This document shows, in pieces, positions 32,501 through 42,963 of a DNA stretch of 64,000 bases. Under the pieces are notes generated by a model, which did not search any database, was not told where the DNA came from, and was given only the letters and a program-made list of their open reading frames with translations. This DNA comes from Bolinopsis microptera (taxonomy: Eukaryota > Ctenophora > Tentaculata > Lobata > Bolinopsidae), in assembly GCF_026151205.1 (NCBI RefSeq), contig NC_087073.1, forward strand, positions 22,098,270 to 22,162,269. The letters are read 5' to 3'. How positions within the stretch are numbered: the first letter of the stretch is position 1; every line of letters begins with the position of its first letter. Position numbers and translations under genes: made by a program.

Positions 32501-35500
32501 TCAAGCTGAGATCCGAACTTGTGGCTCCAGTCTGAGTACACTTGATCCACTATATACTGCAGAGGAGCGACATACACGCACCGTGGCTCCTCCTTATTGG
32601 AGCACAGACGCAGGATTGCGATCTCTGCACATAACGTCTTGCCTGATCCAACGGGGGCGCCAATAAACGCATTATCATCTGTGTTGTAGAGGGAGTTAAA
32701 TACTTGTGTCTGAATGGGGTTGAGGTAAGAGAAACTATCTTTGTAAAGGTTCTCAAACTCTGGATTTCTGAAAACTCCCACAGGGAGAGGTTGAAGATCT
32801 AGCAGTTCTGTGGGGGGAAGGTTCTTCTCTGGTAGGATGAGATGTCTGAAGGAAACAGGGAGTTGTGTTTCTGCGTGGAGCCACTTATCTGACACGATTC
32901 TGATGAAATAATGAGGGGGCAGGGGTTCAAAAACTGGCACAAAGAACTCCACGATATGGTCCTCTCCGACGTACTTAGATTTGAGCAGGAAATACTCGCT
33001 GTGAAGGATGATCTCGTTATCACAGTCTTCTACCATAATCCAGAACGCTTCAGACATACCATGGACCTTCTCCTCCCACTGGAAGTCAGGGGTGATAGTT
33101 AGCTCGACTCGGAGAGTGGACCTGGTAATTGGTTGAATGTGAGTTGATAACTCCATCTTTGGAAACAAGTGGACTAGCTTGTGGATGTTGTTGCCAAGTT
33201 TTGGCATCCTGATCAATTCGCCTAGCTCGGCTGGTGTCAGATCGTAAAATCTGGAAAAAGTGAAATACTTCTTCTCAATCTTCTTCACCACTTCGTCTGG
33301 CAGTTTCTTGAACTGTCTGAGAGGAGTCATACTCAGCCACATTCTCTTCTCTACCATCTTACAGAGGTTGAGAGCGTGTTCAGCGAGCTGCGCCCACCCT
33401 CTGTGCAGCACTATCTCGTAGATAGCTCTCATGAGACGGTTAGCAGAGCTTGTTATGTAGACCATGTCCGTGGCCAGGGAGAAGCCCTCTAGTTTCAATT
33501 GAGAGATGTGGGATTGTAGCAACACGTTCACTTTACCACTTGGCTCCTCGATACTTTCTTTGATGGGAATAGGAACTCTTTCAATGAGTTTAGCTAGCTC
33601 TAACTTCTCCTCCTCACGCACTTGAATGTGTCTAAACTCGCTGCTCAGGGAGAAAACTCTGAACAGCTCGATTTGACTGAGAGTGGATTTGAGTAGACTG
33701 TTGTAAGTAGCAATGCTGTCGTTGGTTATATAATAATGACTGGCTATTCTGCCGAGATCAGTAACCATGAAGTTACCAGATCTCCTGTCGTACTTGACAA
33801 GGTTGTTTTTGTCCAGCAGAGCGGCAGCCGTGTGAATCAGATCAGCGCGACGCTGTTCCAATGTAGGGTCGTCTTTGAGAACATCCTCAGTCATACCGTA
33901 CAGGGTGGGGTTCCTTAACATACGAATGTAGAGGTAGGTGTATCCTAACCAGTGTACCGCTTCCTTGGCGTTCCTGATCGTACCCAACACGATCTCAGCG
34001 TTCAGATTGTCAGCTAGTTTCTTGATAAACTGACTCTCAATAGGAAGCTGCTGGTTGAGAAGTGAGAGGTAGTACTGCAGCTCATTATGACTTGTGATCA
34101 ATGTTCCCTGACCTCTGGAGTCGTGCTGAGGTCGCCCAGCTCGTCCGAACATCTGCAGGATATCTAGAGCTCCTAACTCTACCCATTTACCCTTCTCAGG
34201 ACTGTAGATCTGGGTTCCTTTGATGATGACAGTGTGAGCAGGCAGATTCACTCCCCAAGCTAGGGTCGAGGTGGACACTAGAACCTGAATATGACGGTCA
34301 TCAAACAGATCCTCTACTAAAGTACGATCTATCCTGGTGAGGCCGGCGTGATGAATAGCAAATCCGTAGGGCAGGATATCTTTCAGATCAGGACTCTTAC
34401 ATCCCTCCGCTTCAGTTCTCAATACCTCAGTGCTGGCAGAACCCTCTCTTAGGAACATTCCGATCGTGTCATTCTCCAGCGCCATGTCTCTCAATGCTTT
34501 GGCTGTTTTGGCGGTCTCTTTTCGAGAATGGACGAACACGAGAACCTGATGTTTCCCTGCGTTTTCCATCACCTTTTCATATAACGTATCATTCACCAGC
34601 TTCCATTTCTTAACAGCCTTCTTCTCTGTCACTCCAATGAAGGTTTGATCAAGAGGAACAGGTCGGAAGCTATTATCAAAGTAATGGAGCCCAGTCTCGA
34701 GGTTCACTCTCAAGAAAGCGGCCACATCCTCATAATTGGGCAATGTAGCAGATAGACCGACTAGTCTAACCAACTCCTGAGTACTCTCTATCTGCCTGAT
34801 GGTACGAGCCACAATGGACTCCAACACCGGACCTCTGTCGTCGTGAAGTAGATGGATCTCGTCCATGATGATGAGAGACACCAGCTGAGTGTAGGTCCTT
34901 TCTCCGGCTTTCCTTGTGACAATGTCCCATTTCTCCGGGGTGCAGACTATAACCTGCAATGAGAGGCAGTTGTCAGAGTTGAGTTTACGGGAAAGTGTGA
35001 AAAGTATGCCCAGTTTAGCAGCTTAATAATGCTCGAGCCAAAGAAAAAAGATTACAAATATTTTAGAGTAAGCCTAAAATGGCGACCAAACAGTCAATTT
35101 GTTCGAAATCAAGTTAAGGATTGAGATTCATTTACCCTCATTTAGAAAGAAGACGGTATAAAGATGAGCAAGCCAAAAGAAGTAGTTTTACTGGGCGGTA
35201 AACTGGGCACACTTACTTTCGAATAGAAAACTCAACAGTTTAGTTGAGAAGATTTGACTTTTCAGCATTCAACTAATGTTCATTTCACCTGAAATCAGAT
35301 AAAACGTAAAATTTAAAAATGGATCCATTTTCCTGCTCCATATGAAAGACACATAGTGTTTGTGCTCAAACCTTTAAAGAGTAAAATCTACTAGACAACA
35401 TAATATGTTAACAGTTTGTTCAAGCCTTCATTACTGAAAGAGGAATGTAGTCCTGAATCAGTCCAAGGAGGTTAATTTGTTGTAGGCTGACTTTGATATG

Positions 35501-38500
35501 GATTACCCGATAAGATAACCCACTCAGAGGTACAGCCAATTTGGGCGATTTAATTTTTTAAATAAGTTTTTGAAAACGTATAATATAATCAATAGAGCAA
35601 TCTCTCCACTGCACCTGTGTTTCATTAATCTGCTCCCGGCTGAGGTTGTGATCTCCGGTCAGCTCGTTCACTTGAATCCCGTAGGGTTCGAGAGCTTTAC
35701 CAAAATTGCCAACCATCTCTTGCACCAGAGATCTCATGGGCGCGATGTAGACAATCTTAAACTCGTCTTTACGGATGGTGCCGTCTGTGTTCATGTGTTT
35801 GCCGATCTCCCGCACCATAGTCAGAACAGCTATGTTAGTTTTACCTGCACCAGTGGGAGCACAAATCAGCAGGTTCTCATCTCTCTCCAGCGCTGCCTCC
35901 TTCAGTCGACTTTGTATTCTATTGAGTGCCGAAAATCTTCTGAACGGTTTTTGAGCCCAACTTGGTAACTCCTCTATTTTGACTAGCTTCTCGCCGTCAG
36001 AAAATGGTTTTGGCTTGTAAGCTGGAACATGAATTTCTTCGTATCCTTTTTTCTGTTTACGGAAACTACCGTCTGGTAGAAGGCACTTCTTATTTGCCAT
36101 CAGGTGAGAGCCTTGTTCGAATGACAAATCTTTAAGGTCGAGCACAGCTTTGGGTTTGATCGCTGAGGAGAGATCCTCGTCCATATCTACATCCTCTTCT
36201 TTTTTTCCCTCTTTTTTCGTCTGCCTTTTAACGACCTTGAAAATAATGGGAGAATGAGAAGATATAAAACAGGAGATATATTCTTAGCTGAACTTAATGC
36301 GAATAATAAAACAACTTATTGTTGACCCCACTTTTAAACGTACATTTGTCTTGCTGCTATCACCCAACAGCTCGTCTAGAATTGTAGATCCAGCAGGCGT
36401 GGATCTCATCTCCTCCTCGATCTCGTGACGCTCTTTCTCCGTCTCTGCACGTGCGCGCAGTGTGCAGTACAAGATTAGCTGCTTGTTCTGTCGCACTAAC
36501 TTGATCACATTGAAGAGATCGTATCCTAGTAACAGGACCAGCTTTGTTTCACACTCGCGGTCGTCTGTTGTGGTTTTGAGAATGTTCAACACACGCTCTG
36601 CTTTTTCCTGAAAACATCTTAAATTAGTTAAGCTGCGTAGGATTTAGCCTCTGACATTCAAATTTCAACAGCTCAATGTTAAGAAAATGTTAAAGCCTTC
36701 ATTACTGAAAGAGGAATGTAGTCCCAAATCAGTCCAAGGAGGTTAATTTGTTGTAGGCTGACTTTGATATGGATTACCCGATAAGATAACCCACTCAGAG
36801 GTACAGCCAAAATCGAACAGTTCACAGCTTCAGGTGCATACCTGGGAAATATCAGCGTCATTGTAGTGTTTATTTAGGACCCTCTGGAGCCAGAAGGCAT
36901 CAACATCGCTAGGCTTAACAGTCTCCGCAGACCCACCCTCACTACCTTCCAGAGCTGACAGATTAGCTCCATCTTTCGCAGTGTCCAACATTGGCTGTTC
37001 GTCATCCGAACCTGCTGCTTCGTCCTGTAATATAATTCTCGTAATATCTCCAGACCAGTGAACAATTTAACGAACGAACGAACAATTGAACGAACAATTG
37101 AACGAACGAACGAACGAACGAACGAACGAACGAACGTGCCAAAATGGGCAAGCTTCTCTCCTCACTTAAGATCTCCACATCATTTTACTAACCTGAACCT
37201 CGTCGAGTTGCGCATCTTTATCCTCATCCTCGTCAAACACAACAGCTACTCCGTACATCTCATCGATAGCATCTTCTGTCTTGTCCTCTTTTGTACCGTA
37301 GTCTGTTAACTTCTCCACAAGATTCTCTAGCACTGAATACCTGGGAAAACATTGTATTTGTGCTCAAACCTTTAAAGAGTAAAATCTACTACAACATATG
37401 TTAATATTTTGTTAAAGCCTTCATTACTGAAAAAGGAATTTAGTCCTGAATCAGTCCAAGGAGGTTAATTTGTTGTAGGCTGACTTTGATATGGATTACC
37501 CGATAAGATAACCCACTCAGAGGTACAGCCAATTTTAATGAACATTTCTGCACAGCCACCTATATTGGGTCGTATTTTCTTCCAAAACACAGTTAGTACT
37601 TTTGTACGAAGTAGTGGGAATGCTGTCATTTCCCAGAATAAACAGTTAGTACATGGTACTAAGGGGGGTGTCGTGTCCAACCCCAAAAAACCCATTTTAC
37701 CTCAAATTTCAATTTTTATCTAATTCGACTACATTGAAAACAAAACCCCTACTAAATAGTGGGTATAATTTGCCCATTTTCCAATGTTTAATGAGCTGTT
37801 TAAACTTTTAAAGCAACTTATGGGTGGGTATCTTATTTTACATACCAAGAAACAGTTAGAACCGCAAAAGCCGGCAAAAGTGGTGGGTGTCTTAATTATT
37901 ATCAGAAAAAACAGTTAGTACCGCAGGCGGTGTGTGGGTCTTTTGAAAAATTCCAAAATTACACTTAGTCGACGTCACGTCCAAAACTAAGTACCAGACC
38001 CCTCTCCCCCCCCCCCCCCCCCCCCCCCCAGGTCAAGATTCATGCGAGATGGCGAGCTAGGCTCATCGCACAAAATTTGTAAATAAACACAGAACAAAAT
38101 TAACAAGAAAATAAATAAGAAAACAGAAAAAGTTGAATTTAAAAGTTGAGGGACACAATAATTAGGTACTTAACATGACGTGCGATCATGTGTATTTTAT
38201 CACTTGTTTATATTGCAATTGTGAAAACTTCAACGTAACGGCGCGCAAGTTTTGTGCGAGATTTTTGCCAGTTTCGTTTAAATCTCATCGCTAGGCTCAC
38301 GATATCGCGAGCCTAGACGCGAGATTTAGGCATGCTTTTCAGCACTGTAAAATTAGCAGAAACGCGCGAGTATAAGTATATAAATATTACATCACTGCAT
38401 ATGACCACATGGCGTGGCTGGCTAGCACGTCAACTGAGAGGCTGAAGGTCAAGAGTTCGAACCTCACCGAAGCTATTTGAACGCCAGTTTTTTAAAAACA

Positions 38501-41500
38501 ATTATGAAGAACTAATAATTCCTCGGAGCTCGGTAATATAATCAGCAAAGCATAATACAGTAAGGTATGGGATTTAGGATGACACATTTTCCGGCCGTTT
38601 AAAAAATATATATACTCCTTACATACTGGACACCTAGTCACTTTTAAACTTTATGCCATGGGAATTTTATTGGTCATTGATCTTTTGGTCTTGATTGTTT
38701 CTAATTATTGCATCTAACAAGCCAGCGAGACCGATTGAATGTTAACAAAGCCAGCTCTAGGTCCCTTGTATGCAGTTGTCTAACTTAGACAGTGCAGAAA
38801 ATATGGGCACGAAAATGCAAATTTGTTGAAATCAAAAGAGGCCTATTTTTATGACCATCGACCTTTATATTGAAGAAATATGGTGGTTGGAGGCCCAGAA
38901 ACTCGATTTTCGGCATTTACCCGCCTGTTTTCGGAGGGCGGGAGGGTCATTTTTGACTGTTTTTACCGAAAAATGGCCTAATTTGTATCATTATAATCTA
39001 TAAAACCCTAATGAATGTTGATTATAATTGACAATATAGGTAGGATAAATGATTTCAGACATCTAAAGATTATCTGGAGAACCCCAGGGTGCCCGTATCC
39101 ATGGAGACGGGCCGTTTTGAAAAAATGAAAATAAATTTAGCTAAAATTTGACCTTTTACCCCTTTTAACCATACAAACACCCTACCTATATTGTTCTACC
39201 TATATTGTCAATATAATAATCATCATTCATCAGTAACAATAGGGTTTATAGAGATTATAATGATACAAATTAGGCCATTTTTCGGTAAAAACAGTCAAAA
39301 ATGACCCTCCCGCCCTCCAAAAACAGGCAGGGAAATGCCGAAAAAAATGGGCCTTTTCTGATTTAATGACATGGCCCAAAAATATTATCATTCTTGCACC
39401 CCTAACCTTGACTATAATGCAAGGATGGTAAATGCGTTTTGGGGAGACTACGCGTAGGTACTACGCATACGTATTTCCCGATGATAAATTACGTATTTCA
39501 AATTAAGTTGCAGTAACGCGCGAAGATCTATATATAAATATTACATTACAGTATATGGAATCGTGGCCTAATTGGTTAATACGCTAGCTCCATATCATCA
39601 GATTGCGAGTGCGAGACTCGGATAGGATCATTTTTTCCCATACTTTTTGGCAATTATGAATAACTAATGAATAACTAAAAATACCTCTGTAATATAACTA
39701 GCAAGGTGAAATGAAATCGTCATCCGGCCGAAAAATTTATTATAGCCGTTTTAAAAGTTTATTATAGCCGTTTTTTCTTTCCAGGCTGGATTCCTAGTCA
39801 CTTTTTAAACTTATGCCACTGGGAAGTCCGTGTTAATCCGGTAACCGGTTTCAAAATTCAAGCAAGAGAGACTTGTGATCTTAGTCTGCGAATATTGTAA
39901 TAGATAAAAATGCACTGGAACTGGGTCTCGGTTGAAAGTCTATTCCTCGAGGGAGGCATAACTGCTTTATAACCTGAGATTTGAGAAGCTCTGCTCTGCA
40001 GCAGACTGACTGATTGGTTGGTTCAGCATAAGAATAGCAAGTCGCTGCAGCGTTTTCATTCGAGCACCGTGAAGTCTCCAAAACGACTGTCAGTATTGCT
40101 ATATTAATATACAACTGTATTGGGCCAGCGACGCACGCGCAAATATCACTAATCTGTAATCACGTATTTCGAAAGAGATACGCGCGTATTTTGAAAAATT
40201 TTACCATCAAAGAATTTAAGCGCCAAATTTTGCCGTATTTCACGTATTTCTTAGAATTTTTGAATACGGCGTATTTACAGGCGATTTTTTGACGTATTTA
40301 CCATCGATGCTATAATGACCTGCTAACTTTTAATACCCAGGATATGCTCATGCAATCACTTTATACAAAATAAGTATTTTTCGCCACTGCACGTGACACG
40401 TGACAATCGCACTTTCAAATGGCCAAAATCCAGTCTCATCGCACTTTCTCAGGAATCTTGATAGGCCCCCCCCCCCACCGATCAAACAGAGTTCAGTTAC
40501 CCGATAAGGCTCCTCGAAATCTTTTGCATTCTACAATAATAATAATTTTTATCAACATAAAGCCTGGACTAGAGTTGGATATCTCAGACACGAAACTAAC
40601 CATCTCACTGCCCCCGGCCCCCCCCCCCCCCCCACCCCCTCCCCCGGCTCCCCTTTATCTGTCTTCCACCTTACCTGTCTTCGGTAACGTCTCCCAGGAG
40701 CTCCTTAATCTCATCAACTTTCTCCGCTTTGGAATTGTTCATCTGCTTCATACTGATCAGAACCTCATCAGCTGCCCCTAGGAGGATATCTCGAGGCTGC
40801 TCACCGATATACGACTGGACGAAACTCAGAACCACCTGCAACAACATGTGTGACACTGTGTATGTATGTGATTTTAACTACTGTTTATTGGGCGAACACC
40901 TCCGTAAGAAAGTTAACACAGAGTTAGCAAGTTAACACAGAGTTAGCAAGTTAACACAGAGTTAGCAAGTTAACACAGTGTCGGAATTTCTCAACCTCCT
41001 TCCCCCTTATCGGTACTGATGAAAAATCGCTGAGTTTCATTTTAGAGTTCTACTTTACAAACCTCGAACACCCCTTTAGTTTCTCTAGTTTTGGGATGAT
41101 AAGATAGCCCAGTGAAGTCTGACTCATCTACAGTGGAAAGTAAACCAGTTGCCATAGCAGCGAGTTCTTTCTCATCTTCGTCTCTTTTCTGTCTCTTTGC
41201 TGCCTATGATTTTGTTTAGTTAGTAACAAGCCGGAGGGGTTCAGGACTTGTCAAAATAAAGCACTCTAACCAATGCAATAGACTTCAGAAACTATTGATA
41301 AGATTGTTAAAGCCTTCATTACTGAAAGAGGTTTGTAGTCCTGAATCAGTCCAAGGAGGTTAATTTGTTGTAGGCTGACTTTGATATGGATTACCCGATA
41401 AGATAACCCACTCAGAGGTACAGCCAATTTTAATGCATATTTCTGCACAGCTACCTATGCTGGGTTTCCACTAAAGCACTTATTTACAGCCATGGTGAGC

Positions 41501-41738
41501 CACGTAATAAGGTGTAACATAGCTGGGTAGTTACCTTCTCAGAGGAGATTTCTGGAGCAGTGGTTCTCATGAACCTATCACCCATTTTAGAGGTGTGAAG
41601 TTTGCCGACCAGGGACAGAACCTCGCCGGTAGCCTCATCCCTACCTCGGCGCTCTATCAAGGACCGGTCAGCTTGGAGTACAAGGTTAGAGTTAGCCTTG
41701 TACTCATATTGAAGCGACCTGGCAGTTTCGTCTGCCAT
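29549..41738 (-). CDS. SNRNP200: U5 snRNP 200 kDa helicase (Brr2)
   Basis: A complete gene of 13 exons, 2131 aa (human 2136). Exons: 41738-41535, 41203-41063, 40835-40675, 37340-37193, 37024-36842, 36607-36344, 36235-35615, 34953-31384, 31261-31054, 30912-30668, 30456-30311, 30193-30097, 29956-29549. The sum is 6396 bp, in frame, with GT/AG junctions. Brr2 unwinds U4/U6 to activate the spliceosome. The N-terminus [19 protein letters not shown] fixes the start. The active first cassette has APTGAGKT (about 493-500) and DEIH (605-608), followed by IHHAGLTR and GRAGRPQ. The second cassette has GAPVGSGKT (about 1339) and DDVH (about 1444), where human has DEVH. This cassette is a regulatory pseudo-helicase in the family. 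Each cassette is followed by Sec63-like modules, and the protein ends in an acidic SSESSSEGD tail. Exon 8 alone is 3.57 kb. Confidence 0.98.
35356..35542 (-). repeat. SNRNP200 intron repeat, copy 1
   Basis: A core of about 117 bp (minus-strand reading TTGGCTGTACCTCTGAGTGG to CAGTAATGAAGGCTT), plus about 65 bp of extra shared sequence (GTGCTCAAACCTTTAAAGAG). The same sequence occurs in three other introns of this gene, all in the same orientation. No tRNA promoter boxes and no terminal inverted repeat were seen. Confidence 0.85.
36683..36811 (-). repeat. SNRNP200 intron repeat, copy 2
   Basis: The core unit lies within 31 bp of the 3' end of exon 5. It reads CCCAAATCAG where other copies have CCTGAATCAG. 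The left extension of copies 1 and 3 is absent. Confidence 0.85.
37353..37575 (-). repeat. SNRNP200 intron repeat, copy 3
   Basis: The longest copy, with both the left extension (TTTGTGCTCAAACC) and a right extension (AATTTTAATG.ACATTTCTGCACAGC) shared with copy 4. It begins 13 bp upstream of exon 4. Confidence 0.85.
37576..38359. other. Intronic sequence with a long C homopolymer
   Basis: This lies within the 3.3-kb SNRNP200 intron 3. A phrase around ACAGTTAGTACCG..GTGGG is repeated several times (about 37590-37930). A run of about 20 C lies at about 38007-38030. Open frames here are not coding. Confidence 0.6.
38360..38690 (+). mobile_element. tRNA-like SINE, copy 1
   Basis: A tRNA-like head (GTGGCTGGCTAGCACG, B-box-like GAGTTCGAACC at 38453-38463) is followed by a unique tail ending near CCTAGTCACTTTTAAACTTTATGCC. 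The same unit recurs at about 39510-39835, with homology starting upstream at ATAAATATTACAT. The two lie as direct repeats around the inverted-repeat element at 38828-39370. Confidence 0.65.
38828..39370. mobile_element. Long inverted repeat (MITE-like)
   Basis: The left arm (38886-39050: TTTTCGGCATTT, GGAGGGTCATTTTTGACTG, AAATGGCCTAATTTGTATCA) is repeated in inverted orientation at 39181-39350. Outer ends ATCAAAAGAGGCC and GGCCTTTTCTGAT also pair. A 130-bp loop separates the arms. The transcript of the host gene would fold into an extended hairpin here. Confidence 0.85.
39510..39835 (+). mobile_element. tRNA-like SINE, copy 2
   Basis: The head has an A-box-like TGGCCTAATTGG (39564-39575). 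The tail matches copy 1 (CCTAGTCACTTTTTAAACTTATGCCA). The B box is degenerate, so a functional tRNA is excluded. Confidence 0.65.
39836..40674. other. Remainder of SNRNP200 intron 3
   Basis: AT-rich with poly-C tracts at about 40467-40475 and 40618-40634. No feature beyond repeated ACGTATTTC motifs near 40160-40300. Frames here are not coding. Confidence 0.5.
41306..41465 (-). repeat. SNRNP200 intron repeat, copy 4
   Basis: Core unit plus the right extension (TTTCTGCACAGCTACC) in intron 1, in the same orientation as the others. Confidence 0.85.
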
Positions 41739-41927
41739 TTGGCCTATTGTTAGGTAGGATAGGTTAGTAAGGTTAACTGTGAACAATATCAATTTAGATA
41801 TCATGTATGGAATAAGTGTATTTATTAGTGTACAAATTTCGGGAATTTAAATTCGTTTGTCATTTTCCAGATTAGTGATAAAGAAAGAAACAAGAGATTT
41901 CTCATAAATAAAATAAAAAACATCACA

Positions 41928-42359
41928 TTATTCAGCAGCCATAGCTTCCTCCTCTGTAATTTTACCCTTGTCTGTCTTCTTCTTTGACCTGTCTTTCCTT
42001 TCGAGGATTGCTCGTCTGTCCTTATCAAGCTTCAGTTTTGAAATTTCGACTTTGGAAGCACTAATACCAACAGGCACTGTTGTTCCGTTAGCCTTTTCTC
42101 GCTGGACTCGCTCAACATAGATAACCCATCGTTTTCTGTATACACTGATAACTTTAGCTAACTGCTGGCTTTTGTACTGACCACGGGTAATCTGGACCTC
42201 ATCATCTTTTCGAATAGGCATGCTCCTCACGTTGTATTTCTGTCTGAGTTCCTTAGACAATGGAGCAGTCATTAACTTTCTCCTGATGCTTGATGGCGCA
42301 CAAAAGTGGGCTTTCCTTTGCTTCCTCCTGGAGCTTGAGACATGAGCATTGAACTTCAT
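41928..42359 (-). CDS. RPL26: 60S ribosomal protein L26
   Basis: 143 aa in one coding exon. The start [16 protein letters not shown] matches the family N-terminus. An upstream in-frame extension exists but is rejected, because TTTCAG at 42369-42374 looks like the acceptor of an intron in the 5' UTR. The protein contains [10 protein letters not shown], the KOW-type [13 protein letters not shown], and the highly conserved [15 protein letters not shown]. It binds 28S rRNA near the peptide exit tunnel. It ends with an acidic EEEAMAAE. It lies head-to-tail with SNRNP200, about 190 bp upstream of that gene's start codon. Confidence 0.96.
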   Translation of the reverse strand: MKFNAHVSSSRRKQRKAHFCAPSSIRRKLMTAPLSKELRQKYNVRSMPIRKDDEVQITRGQYKSQQLAKVISVYRKRWVIYVERVQREKANGTTVPVGISASKVEISKLKLDKDRRAILERKDRSKKKTDKGKITEEEAMAAE

Positions 42360-42479
42360 AATGCTACCTGAAATTATGTAATTAATATCATTTGCCAAAA
42401 AGTTGTTTGACATAATGTACAAGTCATACAATTTCATTAGAAATTGTGCTTTAGATATAAAATAAATTATCTCTTCCAA

Positions 42480-42762
42480 ACAGAAAGTTGTAGATAAGAA
42501 CCAAAGAAATGGAGCTGGATATTACAGGGTGCCCACAAGTTCGTTTGCTAATGTTTGGGCTTATAATCTAGCAATTTTACATGTATTAAACTTGTTTTTG
42601 CTTTACACGAATGGCATACTTTCACATTCAATTCTAGATTATTGGACACCCAAATTTGCATATGACCAAACAAACTTTTTCCCCGGCAACGCTGGTCCAG
42701 CACGCAACTGCCAATAAAATGATAAGCTAAATATAAAAAAGTTGGTTTGCATCACAGCACAT
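42480..42762. other. Upstream region of RPL26
   Basis: It probably holds the RPL26 promoter and noncoding first exon. No specific element was recognised. It is followed by the first of the long direct repeats that flank a LINE. Confidence 0.4.
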
Positions 42763-42763
42763 T

Positions 42764-42963
42764 GAAATAAATTTTCGTGCACATACAGAATGAATGGTTA
42801 ATAATTTAATATATATGTAGACCAAGCTCTGTGCACGGGATGCTTCCTGGAAGAATCCAGTTCTTTTAGCGGGGCACCCTACCTAAAGCCAAATTGCGAT
42901 ATAATAATCATATTCCTAGGGAAATAATCAGAAATCGAATACCAATCAAATAATATGATATAA
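42764..42963 (+). repeat. Long direct repeat flanking LINE 1 (left copy)
   Basis: About 200 bp, from ATTGAAATAAATTTTCGTGC to AATAATATGATATA, recurs at 45903-46103 with only a handful of differences. The LINE lies exactly between, with its (ATT)n tail touching this copy. The pair is best explained as a long target-site duplication. Confidence 0.85.

Noticed and set aside
40419-40781. 120-aa proline-rich frame
   Set aside because: It runs through poly-C tracts of an SNRNP200 intron and overlaps exon 3 on the other strand.
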